Shown piece by piece: positions 1 to 10,287 of a stretch of 64,000 bases of DNA. Where the stretch lies: positions 1 to 64,000 of the forward strand of contig NW_021940933.1 in NCBI RefSeq assembly GCF_004337985.1. The letters are read 5' to 3'. The notes under the pieces were generated by a model that did no database searches, was not told where the DNA came from, and saw only the letters and a list, made by a program, of their open reading frames with translations. Position numbers and translations under genes: made by a program. This DNA comes from Pyricularia pennisetigena (lineage: Eukaryota; Ascomycota; Sordariomycetes; Magnaporthales; Pyriculariaceae). How positions within the stretch are numbered: position 1 is the stretch's first letter; every line of letters begins with the position of its first letter.

Positions 1-1260
1 GCGCCCGGAGGGCGAAAATTCTTCAGCTGTTAAGCTTATTGGTGTGTTTGGGTGTGAATCGCTAACAAAGGTGGGTCTGACCCATGAATGTGGAGGATGC
101 TTGAGATATGTCTAAAAGAAAACCTCATATTGTAGCCTTCCAGATTTGGCACGTTGATACTAACCTTTCGGGGTACGTTTTGTGACGGGCTCGTTCCTAT
201 TGACCTTCACTTTTGAAAAGATGGCTAGGGGCAGCATTCCAATGCCCAACTGTGATATGTTTGTATCCATCTGCACCCTACAGGGCTCCTAGTCTTAGCT
301 GCTTCACAGATAAGGGGCTGTACTTGGCCTGGTTTTGATACATTGCTGTAAGGTTGAATAAGGAGGGTGGCCGGGTCCTAAAGCATCCTGCCTCTTTCTC
401 AATGCCTCAAGTCCTAGATCTTCTGCCTCTTCCCAGTCACCACTGCCAGTCAGTTTTGCACACTCCGCAAGGATTCTGGAAAGATTGGCTATGCGGGTAG
501 ATGACCGTCTTCAACAACCTTTTGCATTGCTGTTCGTCCAAGCCTCCAATCCTCCCATGCGCCATTATCGATGTGTTTGGAAAGCTCCTCATCTGCAGAA
601 ACTACCCGTCCAAAGCCAGGCGCTGGATCCAGCACTGGGGATTCGCAGAATCGGCAGGTGTTGGTTCAGAAGAGAAGGTGCGGCTTCCACTGCCTTATTA
701 AAGAAGGCTACTGATAATGCTAGTTCCGACTTAGGGCCTCGGAGCTCCAAGTTACCCGGGCAGATAACCTCTTCCTGAGTCGCGAAGGAGTTAGCCTGGA
801 GGGGGCAGAAGAGGATTGGAGAAGGGCTGGGGCGCAACACGGGAAGGCCTTTTGAAACGCCCGATTACGTCCAGACTCATCGTACCTGCCAAGGGTCCGC
901 AGACTGAAAACGCCCTAGGCAGTATTGTTTTATTTGTGTGCCTTTTTAGTTTCCAATTTATTGACTTTCTGCCGCTTCTGGACTTCCTATTGATCATCCG
1001 TTTGTAGCAAAAATAAAGCTTTCACTGCATGGAAGTTTCAACGCAGGTACCATGTCCCGCGTATGAGGGTAGAAGCTAGCTATCTCGACCTTACTACACG
1101 TTCATCGTCGGAACCTCGTTAGGCAGTAGACCAGAGGCTATCTCTTCGTCGTCCTCTTCCACGAGGCCTGTACTGCAGGCAAAGGTTTGCTCCAAACTAT
1201 AGAGCGGCTCATCTTCGGGCCACTCGGGTTCAGTCTAGCCCCGGAGTAGCAGAACTCAGA
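1..1260. other. No recognisable gene
   Basis: Several open frames under 100 codons overlap on both strands around 485-1007. None has a recognisable domain, a plausible intron structure or a family resemblance. I see no gene in this stretch. Confidence 0.5.
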
Positions 1261-1290
1261 CCAGCGACCCAAGTCAGGAAGACTGGAGAA

Positions 1291-1491
1291 GTGGCATTAC
1301 ACAGGAATCGATTATTGTTGGTACCTGACCTGAATCCCATAGAAAACCTATGGTCTCGGATGAAAAATTGGATGGAAAGAAGATACGATGTTCAGCAGGT
1401 TACAGAAGGCGAGTTCCCGGATATAACAGAGGAGGCTTGGGAAGCTATACCGGAAACTTTTTGGGAATCGCTATACGAATCTGGTGATTAA
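1291..1491 (+). pseudogene. Tc1/mariner transposase C-terminal relic
   Basis: The frame encodes 66 residues with the signature PDLNPIENLW, which surrounds the third catalytic acidic residue of Tc1/mariner DDE transposases. It is followed by an EAWEAIP segment typical of the C-terminus of impala/Tc1-like fungal transposases. The rest of the transposase (HTH domains and the first two catalytic aspartates) is absent upstream, and I see no terminal inverted repeats. A full protein would be about 340 residues. This is a decayed fragment with no expected function; the family call is firm because the motif is diagnostic. Confidence 0.8.
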
Positions 1492-1671
1492 AAAGCAGGG
1501 AGATTTTGTTGATTACTAGGTCTATCGTTGTAAAGAGCTTCAAATTTCATCGCTTTTTGCTTACCATGCATTACAGCTAAATTACTGTACCGGGTCTAAT
1601 TATCGGGAAAACTTCACCAGAAACCAGGTTTTCTCCCTCGCCCTGCACCCACTCGAGATGCTCGTGAACAA

Positions 1672-2417
1672 TTACCACAAACTCAGAGGGTCAAGGACAG
1701 CACCACACCGCAGGACTTTTGCGTGCGACACGACCACGACGGCATCATTAAGACGACTGCAACCTGAACAATCCAATTCTCCATGATCTGTTGGCCGACT
1801 CCCAATACTGCGTGTCCCATACTCAACGTATATGGACATGTCTATAGGCCAGGACTTCTGAAAGTCATTCCATAGCACTTCCCGCTTTGGTATCCTTCTT
1901 CTCTTAGCCTTCTTCTCTGGCGTGTGTACCCAGATTGACGCCGAAGGCGCTTCGGTTTCCGCAATTGCAACTTCCTCGGGTTGAAGCTCAAGCCCATGCT
2001 CCTCAGCGGCTGAGGCTTGGGCCGAGTGGTGGTTGGGACCATTTGCGTCTGTAATACCGTCATGTTCGATGGAGCTATCGTCAGTATCTTCCTCTGCCCC
2101 AACAACCAGTTCTGGGTCATCGTAATCTCCGGTGTACACGTAATCCCAAAAGCTCAAGAAGGTTCTCTCGTCGATATCGTCCCAGGTGACAAAGCCATCC
2201 TTTGCTTCCTTAAACTCCCCATGGACAGTAGTCCTCAGAGTGGCAGACTGTTCAGAAACGAGGTGAGAGTGTATATTATATTCCTGTTTTTCCGGGCTAA
2301 TAAGGAAGCGAAACTGATTGGATGTTGCGGCGCTGGACCATGTTGGCTGATAAAGTTTGATTGGGATTGTTTGTTACGGTAAAGCCGGACTAACCTTTTC
2401 TTCGATATGCCTTCCAT
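1672..2417 (-). CDS. BTB/POZ domain protein, two exons
   Basis: I model complement(join(1672..2332,2395..2417)), 227 residues. Exon 1 is only 23 nt (MEGISKK plus two bases). The 62-nt intron has a GTTAGT donor and a CCAG acceptor, and splicing restores a continuous BTB domain: an FRFLISPE strand, an IHSHLVSEQS helix, VHGEFKEA, the fungal-typical DERTFLSFWDYVYTGDY, then an acidic linker and a basic KKAKRRR patch. BTB domains mediate dimerisation and Cul3 or transcription-factor contacts; the partner is unknown here. The usual C-terminal BACK-like helices (a SHAKV motif is visible near the end) seem cut short, so the 3' end may be eroded. Start and splice sites are inferred from the restored domain. 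Confidence 0.72.
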
Positions 2418-2536
2418 TTTTTCATCAGGAGCAACCTTTTGAAGTACGGCGCAGTTAGGGCCAAATGCCTTGATGACTTTTCGTATTATTTTGCGCTGCG
2501 AAACGTGGTGCTGTCGCATGCTTGGTCAGCCCTGAA

Positions 2537-2945
2537 TGTTACGACCGTTGATTGACCAACAAAGAAAAGATGTTACGACAGGGACAATCAGCAGGACCGA
2601 CCGGGGACCTGACATAGGATAAGCCACGACAGAGGATCGAGGGCCACGTGAAGATAAGATAAGGAGCCCTAACCCGATCGCCAACGGGTGGTGATCACCC
2701 GGTGTAAGCGATCACGAACGAAAGGTGATCAGTTACTAGCAATGATCACTCAGTTATATAAGGATACGCTCATCACCATGTAGATAGATTTATTTCTAGA
2801 TTGCTTAGCAGCAATCAACCTCGTTATACAATCGATCATAACTTCACCCGTCATTGAGATTACCCCGTCCGACGCTCAGTTGCTTCAACCCATGGTACCC
2901 TTACCCTTAGGAACAGGTTAATTACCCGGTACCTTGATCGTAACA
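2537..2945. repeat. Solo LTR of an unidentified LTR retrotransposon
   Basis: The stretch starts TGTTACGA and ends TCGTAACA, an 8-bp perfect terminal inverted repeat with TG..CA ends. It contains a TATATAAGG promoter-like box near 2754. The flanks ctgaa (2532-2536) and cttaa (2946-2950) match at four of five positions and may be an aged target-site duplication. A second TGTTACGAC at 2571 is an alternative left end, but its flank does not match. No internal coding region or second LTR is present, so this is read as a solo LTR left by recombination. Confidence 0.65.
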
Positions 2946-3617
2946 CTTAAAGATCTAATTGTCACATTTGAATGATAGCCTTTTAACTAGGACCAAGGGA
3001 GGTATCGCACCAACAACAGTCCATAGATATTCAACCTCCACCCCGTCTCGCTTATATGATGTACATAGTAAAAAGGAGATGCATGAAAATAAAGAGGGAC
3101 ACGGAAGCGAGGATTATCAGAGGAAAGAGCGAAAGAGGATGGGTCGGTACTTCCCTTTGAGTTGCCAACTTACCTGATGACGTAGTTTTGTTGGATACTC
3201 GTGAGTTGAAGCTTATAACTCAACAATGTGGCGTCAAAATAAGTCTCTACTGTAAATATTAGACGACCAAGTTTCTTCCAGACACCTGATATGGTAGTTA
3301 ACAACTGGCAAAGTTTGGCCCCGCGTCGGTCTACTCTATAAAGATAGAACAACTTTACATTCGTGTCTACGCCGTTGCATCTGTTGGCTTCTCTTTATCC
3401 AAGAATTTCAGCAAACGTCTTTCCAGTCTGAATATTTTGCTCCAACCACTACCACCAGTGATAGAGATCAACCCCTGCCTTGTTCTTACGATGCGACCTT
3501 AAAAGTTTAACCTTCAAGCAGCCAACAAATAAACAGCGATATCATATTCTGTGAGTTACGACTTGCAGACAGCTTTGTCGAGATTGGAACAATATTACTC
3601 CTCCAGCACCGTACGCA
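2946..3617. other. Intergenic region upstream of GRF gene
   Basis: I see no gene. A TATAAAG box lies at 3337-3343, about 275 bp upstream of the GRF zinc-ribbon start codon, and may belong to its promoter. Confidence 0.4.
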
Positions 3618-4034
3618 ATGGACCATCTCACCGATCAATTCACGTCAATGAGCCTCTGTCAGATCTGGGAAACGACTCTCAAAATTCCACCAGTTTGCAA
3701 GCGCTGTGCCAAAAAAAGTTCGCTGCTTATTACCGGGCCAGAAAACCCAAACGGCAACGCTGGGCGTCCCTATTACAAATGCATAGCCTGCAACAGGTTT
3801 TTCACCTTCGCCGACGACCGGGGTACGAAACTCGACAGCCCGTTATGTGACTGCCGGGAGCCAAGCAGGCTCCAGCTCAATGGACGTGATCGGACGCCTG
3901 CCTTTGGCCTGCATTGTGTTTGCAAGTATGGGGAGTGCGACTTCTATAGAGTCATAGTTGGGAAGGACGGGAACCAGTTGTGTGTGCTAGATGACGTTGT
4001 GCGGGCTGTATTGATCGAGAGAATGATAATCTAG
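3618..4034 (+). CDS. GRF-type zinc-ribbon protein
   Basis: This is an intronless 138-residue frame. Residues about 26-65 form a GRF zinc ribbon: a CKRC pair, then NGNAGRPYYKC and an IACNRFF segment, followed by FADDRG. A second Cys/His-rich half (CDCREPSRL, then GLHCVCKYGECDFYR) repeats the pattern, as in small fungal double zinc-ribbon proteins. GRF fingers in topoisomerase 3-alpha, NEIL3 and APE2 bind single-stranded nucleic acid; for this small stand-alone version a nucleic-acid role is only inferred. The ATG is the first in frame and the stop is clean. No coding partner is adjacent. Confidence 0.75.
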   Translation: MDHLTDQFTSMSLCQIWETTLKIPPVCKRCAKKSSLLITGPENPNGNAGRPYYKCIACNRFFTFADDRGTKLDSPLCDCREPSRLQLNGRDRTPAFGLHCVCKYGECDFYRVIVGKDGNQLCVLDDVVRAVLIERMII

Positions 4035-4684
4035 GGAGAGTAACTATATCTTTTGTGCATGGATATGCAGCCGCATGTATCAAAACCTGCAGGCAAATTG
4101 ACAAACTCGGAGCTGCCTTGACAGCTCAGGCAACAAACAAGCCACAAAAACAAGTGACAAAAATTATCTTGCCCTATATTAGATAACCCCGCCAACCACA
4201 CTTCCAAGCCTTGGTGATTTGTCATTACGATGGTGACTGGCAAGAATAAGGGCGCTCTTGGCAAGTACCTTTCAGCCGGCAGTTACCAGATCATTACAGG
4301 CTCCGCTTGCCCTAATTTACCCTTGGAGCCCCTGTAAAACCCATGCCCCTTGTCTCAAACCAGTCTTATATGATGCCTAGTGCAAATGCGATGCCGCCAA
4401 GGGTTCACGCTCGAGAGCTCGGGCAAGCATCCGGCTGCTATACTTCTGAAGCACACTGGAAATGCAAAGCCGAACGAGGGAAATATATGGTCACGCCATC
4501 AAGCTACAGCAGATCTAGAACACCTTAAGTCACATTAAAGTTTTTCTTAAATGCACTGACCACAGTAGGTTTTGCACCCGGTTCCATATGCCAGTATTCC
4601 AACCTTCTCTGAGCAATGCCAGCGCCTTGGATCTCTTCCACAAAGCTCAACACTTTCAAAAACGTTATCCTGTATAACCAACTG
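4035..4684. other. Intergenic, no gene seen
   Basis: This is the convergent gap between the GRF gene and the ISG12-like gene. Short frames on both strands have no domain content. Confidence 0.5.
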
Positions 4685-5312
4685 TCAAGATCTTCCCCAG
4701 ACCATGCCGAGCCTCTGGAAATAGCTGAAAAGCGAGCCCTTGGGAACGAATCCGGCATAGGTAGATTGCCACCACGCCGCGAACGAATCTGGGTCTGCGT
4801 CAGCCCATGAGTATACAAAAGGCTGACAGTATCCATGGGCCTTGCTTACCAGCAACGGGTCCTAACTCGGCAAATCCGAGCGCTTCCACGACCCACGGCG
4901 CCACGAGCACCAGCACGCCGATAGCAACGATGGTAGCAAAGCCAGCGGTCAGATACGGGTGTTCATCTGGAAAGTCAAAAACGGAATTTGTGGCGTCTTC
5001 GGCCTTGTGAATGAATTCGGCCAAAACTGACCCGATCGTCGCTCGGCCCTGTTTGATAAGTGCTTCTAGGCCGGCGACAATTGCGCGGGCAATACTCTCA
5101 GTCCAGCCTTGGTCGCCGACTGCGTCGCTGATTTGACCTCTTAGCGTTGGGCCATTCTTCTCGGCGGTTCGAAGGAGCTCGACGACCGCGTCCGATATTT
5201 CTTCGGCGGAGCGAACAGGAGAATGGTTGCATTGCTTCCCCTGGGCATCGAGCGGGTGATTGTTGTGCTCTGTGATGCCAAGGCAGTTGGCGAGAAGAGT
5301 GAGAAGCTCCAT
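4685..5312 (-). CDS. ISG12/IFI6-IFI27-like small membrane protein, two exons
   Basis: The model is complement(join(4685..4794,4850..5312)), 190 residues. A 55-nt intron (GTAAGC donor, GCAG acceptor) interrupts the conserved glycine-rich stretch. Splicing joins LGPVA to DPDSFAAWWQSTYAG and ends in FSYFQRLGMVWG, the hallmark C-terminus of fungal members of the interferon-induced 6-16 family. Residues about 120-145 are a hydrophobic membrane segment after an acidic FDFPDEHP; the N-terminal 110 residues are soluble and helical. Animal relatives act in mitochondrial or nuclear membranes and apoptosis; the fungal role is unknown. Without the intron, translation would run into non-homologous sequence, which supports the splice model. 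Confidence 0.85.
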
Positions 5313-6264
5313 GTTGCTGGAATTACAGGCCTAGTTTGAGGTTTGTCAACGTCAAAGCCTTGATCACTTCATCGAGATGAAAGAGCCGGGGTTGAGACCA
5401 GTGGAAGTAGGGGAGCCGGGTAAGTCAGGCAGTGGGGAAAAGCCGGAAGGTTTGTTAAAAGCCGGGCTTTGCATGTATTGAGGAGTAATCTGAGTGATTG
5501 GAGCAATGGGGGTAAAACACCCGGTTTGTTTGTACCGACTTTAGGCTTGCCCTGGGCGTGACATATATGAGACGAAAAGCCTCAGGAGAAGGCCGTTACT
5601 TCCGGCTGCAATGGACGGAAACGGCTTGCTTTTGGCGGAAAAAATATAAACACGAAGTATTGCTGCACCGATTGGGTCTGCTTTACTTCAAAGTTCATCC
5701 ATACTATTGAAGTCTGTCTTGTGCAAACGTACCTTATCATATAGGAGAAAAGCTAAGTGACGGTGGCGGCGGCGAGTGCCATAAGGACCAAGCCTTTTAA
5801 GTCTTGACCAATCGCGTCTCGCTTTGGCTCGATTCCGGATGCCAAATCTGTAACCTCCCTCGCCCTGACTCAGTTTGGTGCGGCGGTTTCTCCCAATTGC
5901 CGTCGTCAGGATTTTGGCACCGTCCGGTTTCCTGCATATGCAGGGCTCGGCCGTTTGATTAACTTCGCCTTGGGGATCTAGCGGTGCGACACAAATGCCG
6001 CGCCTGCAGAGCTGGGCCCAGAGAGATATATATGATTGGGAGGGTTGGACAGGGTCTCATCCGCTGTGTCAAGATCCGTGTGCCTTCCCAACGCCATAGC
6101 CCCGCCCAGGTCAAGGCGCTTCCGCAGCAGCGCATTCTCACCAACCAACTCCTGCTTGCGTCAAGCCTGCAACCTTCAGCTTTCAAAAAGCTACCTTTGC
6201 TTGTTCTATCACTCATCAGCAGCCGCAAGTCGTTTCTCCCGCAACCCAGCAACCTTTTGAAGTC
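5313..6264. other. Divergent intergenic region
   Basis: This is shared upstream sequence of the ISG12-like gene (minus) and the C2H2 gene (plus). The overlapping short frames near 5959-6273 show no recognisable protein. An AT-rich AATATAAAC lies near 5643. Confidence 0.5.
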
Positions 6265-7425
6265 ATGAAACACTTTCAGTGTGGCACCTGCGCCGAAGTC
6301 TTCCTAAAAGGAAGGCAGGCTCGCGAGGATCACATCTCCTCGAGCCAACATCACCATCCAGCCTTCGAGTGTGACAGCTGTCCTCGTTTCTTCCGGTCGG
6401 AAGGCGCACGCCAGGACCACATGAGGGACTGCAACCACTTTTCGCCAGAGGATGACTTGGAAATCGTGGACTGGTCAATATACACAGGAGTTGTTCCGCA
6501 TGTGGACAAACACATCACTATTACCTGTTATTACTGCGACAAGGGTGACCAGGCAAAACAAAACCTCGACAAGCATGTGAAAGCGGACATATTCGAGTGT
6601 AATGAATGCGACAAGACCTTCGCGGGGCAGAAAGAGCTTGGCAAGCATCTGGACGACGACCACTCGTGGGATTGTAACAGATGCCACAAAAAGTTCTCAA
6701 CAGAAAAAGAAGTCACTATGCATGAGCATAACCACCACAATTACTGCCAAGAGTGCGATAGAACCTTTGGCAACCGCACCAGTTTGGGCATGGCAAGTAC
6801 CCATTTTCCCATCCCGGCCCATACTGCAGAAGTGTACTGAGAAGCAGTGCTCAGCATCTCGAGTCGAGCGTTCACCGCAGCCAACCGGTCCAATGCCCTT
6901 TCTGCAAGGCTCAACTCGCCACAGCCAGCGGCCTTATCCATCACCTCGAGAACAGCACATGCCCCAAGACCAAGTGCCTCAACCTGGATACGGTTTACGC
7001 CGTCCTGCGCCTCATAGACAGCGGAGGGTTCTTTACCAAGAAATTGATCGAGCCGTCCAAGCCAGTCAAAAAGACAGTGACAGATCGCATCCATAACGAG
7101 GCTATTAATAACCGGGAGTGCTGTCTGTGCGACAAGGTCTTTCGCGAGAGCTCCCACCTGAAACAGCATCTGAGTTCACCCACGCGTAGGTTTTTTGGCA
7201 CACACTCATAAAAGAAAAACAATTCCTGACAAACTGTGCTTTCTTAAAGATCGGCCACGCACCTACCACTGCTCCCAGCGCACATGTCACACAGGGTTCA
7301 AGACAGTGGGCGGGCTCGTTAACCACATTGAGAGCGAGACTTGCGGTTTCTGTCGCTTCGAGGACGTCCAGAGCCGCGCTCGGGATTTGATAAGCGGCAA
7401 ACTCCTGAAAAATCTCCAGATCTAA
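6265..7425 (+). CDS. Multi-C2H2 zinc-finger protein, three exons
   Basis: The model is join(6265..6792,6855..7185,7250..7425), 344 residues. About nine C2H2-like fingers cover almost the whole protein, for example FQCGTC, FECDSC, FECNECDKTF, WDCNRCHKKF, CQECDRTF, VQCPFC, CCLCDKVF and YHCSQRTC. Intron 1 is a GC-AG intron (GCAAGT donor, 62 nt) and intron 2 has a GTAGGT donor (64 nt). Both cut a finger just before its histidine pair, and splicing restores LGM-HLESSVH and SSPT-HRP. The ending NHIESETCGF followed by RFEDVQ is typical of a fungal finger-protein family. Nucleic-acid binding is likely; target and role are unknown. Confidence 0.85.
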
Positions 7426-7590
7426 TAGTTGGAAGCCAAATTTCCGGGTGACGGCATTCAGGTTGCCAACGAGCCCGTCGGAAAACCTACCCCTTAAAAA
7501 GGTCAGGGTCAACTTCACCTCCGATTCCAAATAGCTTAATCAGCCACTAATACCAGCTTGTGTAGGGAAGCCGCTTTTGACGTTTGGTTT
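7426..7590. other. Short 3' flank of C2H2 gene
   Basis: No gene or signal was recognised here. Confidence 0.4.
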
Positions 7591-7641
7591 GCTAGGGTTT
7601 TGATTCGCGTTTTTATTTTATTCTAAACAATTTTGCTAGCT
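7591..7641 (-). repeat. Relic of the telomere-associated LINE 3' end
   Basis: The plus strand reads TAGGGTTTT, then ATTCGCGT after one mismatch, then a T-rich spacer, CTAAAC and TTTTGCTAG. The LINE 3' terminus at 53595-53647 has the same order with scattered mismatches and small gaps (TAGGGTTTT, ATTCGCGT, T-rich, CTAAGC, TTTGCTAG). Similarity is lost after about 50 bp. I read it as a short, aged 5'-truncated insertion or a recombination scar of the same family, about 46 kb from the array. Confidence 0.6.
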
Positions 7642-8756
7642 GTTTTACCCTGCCAGAACAATCCAAACAGCTGCAACGAGGCGGGGCGCAAATGCTGAAA
7701 AGGAGCTGCGACGTGATTAAAACTTGGATTTGTTGCGTTGCATACATGACGAATTCCAAACAATGCTGTTGGCGGGTATGTAATTTGAAGAACCAGCGAC
7801 CGTCACACATCGTCACCTCAGCGGCGACAAAACGTCGTAACCGAGAGCCTCGGTCTACGTATCGCCAAAACGCAACGTCTTCTGTGCGATCCAGCACTTT
7901 GAGCGCCAGATTGGGGCTTGTGGAGCGATAACCAGTCGTTAGAACATGATGGGAGACGTGGCGATCCAAACTGTTTGTTGCATCCGCAATTTTGCCCCTT
8001 TTTTGTCACATTTTTCATAAACCTCGTCACAGGTGGGGCGCAAAGGTCTGCGGGTCCGGGCCGGCGGTTGGACGAATCAAGCGAGGATTTTTAATGACCA
8101 ATATGGCGCCTAGACAGCTTACCCGACACGGGTTATTGGCGCATTGTTTGACGTTGTGGCCTTGTACGGCATATGGCTTCCAGACCCGTTCGATTTAATC
8201 CCAGCCTGCATGAAGGGGAATGTTAAACACTTTTAGCATTGCCGAAAATATTGCCGAATTTGCGAGCCTTTACCGTGATTAAAATGTGCTAGAGAATTAG
8301 GTTACACATTCTCTCTTCATACCATTGACCAACAGGCTCGACGCTGATTTGTCAAGTAGAAGCGCTCATGGCCAGGTTTTGGTCCTGCGTTTGCTAGGCT
8401 GCACTGCAGGTCCTGATGACCGAAGAAAAAGTAGGTTTGCGGGAAAAGGAGCTCGTCAGGCTTTTGGGGGGGGTTAACCAGCATTTCCAGGAGGAATGCC
8501 CAATCCTTAAACCGGGCCGCAGACCAAGTCTCATTGGAGCTGCACGCCAGGTTTTGGGACAACTGCAACGCTTGCGAACAAGAAATTTTGCCAGTTTTTA
8601 TTGTAATTATGTAAAGTGTCGACCTGATGTATTTAAACAAGACCGATCGCCGACTGTCGAGGGCTTTGTTTATGTTGTTCCCCCTTTACGGTTAATCTCT
8701 TTCTTCTGTTTTATTTTTGTTCCATATCGAGAGTGTAAAACTCGGTCATCTTTTCC
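7642..8756. other. Intergenic, no gene seen
   Basis: Several frames of 60-118 codons on both strands overlap each other and lack domains. No splice model gives a recognisable protein. Confidence 0.45.
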
Positions 8757-9464
8757 TTGCCTGCAATGACGAAGGAGCTTCAGAATGGTGGATTGGCGGC
8801 ACCAGTCTCGCACCAACCAGTACAGCCAATTGTTTCTGACAGCGTCGATTACCAGCTCTGGCAGATTATCCAAAAGGCCAGCTCAAGCCGCCAAGAAAAC
8901 GCGCAAAAGGAGCAAAGAGTTCAGCAGCTGTGGGCTGAGCATACCTCGCTGCGCAAAGAGATACGAGATTTAAAAGAGCAGCAGGATGCGATAAAGTCTA
9001 AACTTGGCAAGGCTCTCGATGAGCAGGAGACCTTGGAGCTCGAGCTTACAGCGACTCAGAAAGAGAACAAAGAGCTTAGGCAATGGGCTTGCAGGTTCCC
9101 GGAAAACGCCCAGGGCCCCAGTGCCGACACGGAGACAGACAAAAAGACGGAGCAGCAGTTGCTGGATTGCCAGGTTATAGCCGAACAGCATGCACAGGAT
9201 TCCCGTCTGTTACAAGAGGAGAACAAAGGCCTGAGAGAACGTTTGAAAGCGTTCGAGGAGCGCGGAAAAGGTCTGTCAGACGATTTTGAGCAGTTTGAGG
9301 CGCAAAACAATTTGTTACGCGAAAACGGATTGCTGAGGCAAAAGTATGAGGACGTCCTACGGGAGCTTGTGGGATATTTTCCCGATTTACAGGAAGACGC
9401 CGGCAATCTTTCATTGATTTTGGCTGAAAATGCTGGAAGGGCCAAAAGGAAAAAGAGAAACTAG
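8757..9464 (+). CDS. Coiled-coil protein, function unknown
   Basis: This is a single-exon frame of 235 residues; a second ATG three codons in (8766) is an equally good start. From about residue 40 to 225 it is rich in E, K, Q and L with heptad spacing (QENAQKEQRVQQLW, LRKEIRDLKEQQ, KENKELRQW, EENKGLRERLKAF), so a long interrupted coiled coil is expected. It ends in a basic AKRKKRN, possibly a nuclear signal. I recognise no catalytic domain. Its layout (short N-terminal tail, LW-containing helix, coiled coil) resembles the gene at 14408, so the two could be distant paralogues. Confidence 0.65.
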   Translation: MPAMTKELQNGGLAAPVSHQPVQPIVSDSVDYQLWQIIQKASSSRQENAQKEQRVQQLWAEHTSLRKEIRDLKEQQDAIKSKLGKALDEQETLELELTATQKENKELRQWACRFPENAQGPSADTETDKKTEQQLLDCQVIAEQHAQDSRLLQEENKGLRERLKAFEERGKGLSDDFEQFEAQNNLLRENGLLRQKYEDVLRELVGYFPDLQEDAGNLSLILAENAGRAKRKKRN

Positions 9465-10287
9465 ATTTTGGACTGGATCACTTGGCGTTTGTTAGTGCCT
9501 GGCATGTTAATTTGTTATTTATTTTTGGTCATGTTGGCAATCGGCAACTGCCCGTCGCAGGGGAAGTTTTGCCACGGCTAAAACTAATACTTATACCGAT
9601 GTGCGTAAAATCTGTTCAAATGTACCACAGTCCTGTTGTTTCCGTCCAAGCCCTTCAGTAAACTTTTCTTCTTCTTTCTTCAAGGCATGGTGGAAAATGT
9701 GAAGGAAAAAAAGCAGCCTCAGGCGCTAAGGGTCAAAACCGCTGGAGTGCTGACTGCTGGCTTGGTTCAACTACAGGGCAGGGCGGGGCCGGATCCATCA
9801 ATTTCAGGGCCAAGTTTTGGGACAGTTTTGGGACGAGTTGACTTTTGGGGAACGTTAAAAGTTGCTTCACAGGTCCAAATCAGCGGACTGGCTGCAAATC
9901 TGGCCCGTTTCTAGGCCCTCTTTCATGTGCTGCGTTTCAGGTCAAAGCACGTTGGTGATAAGGCGGTCGGTAGGGTAGCATCTGGATTTCAAGACGTGAT
10001 GAACATCTGGTTGTGGAATCCGAACAAGGATTGGGAATAATTGCGTTTGTTGATTTCTTGTAAAATGTGCTGAAAATTCTGGTAGCACTAGAAAATCACA
10101 GCTGCATATCGGACATGCCAAAGCTGGCAATGTCAAACATCGTGCAAACTTATAAGCTGCTCATTAGATCACTAAATCACTATGTTTCGTGCTTGCAAAA
10201 GAAAGAACGGCTTGAAGATTGTTTGTCTCAAACAGCGTTCTTCCACCTTCCTCTTTCCTATCGCCCTTTTTCGCCTTTGTTTTCACT
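9465..10287. other. Intergenic, no gene seen
   Basis: This is the spacer between the coiled-coil gene and the FAD oxidase. The 92-codon frame at 9636 and smaller ones carry no recognisable domain. Confidence 0.45.
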
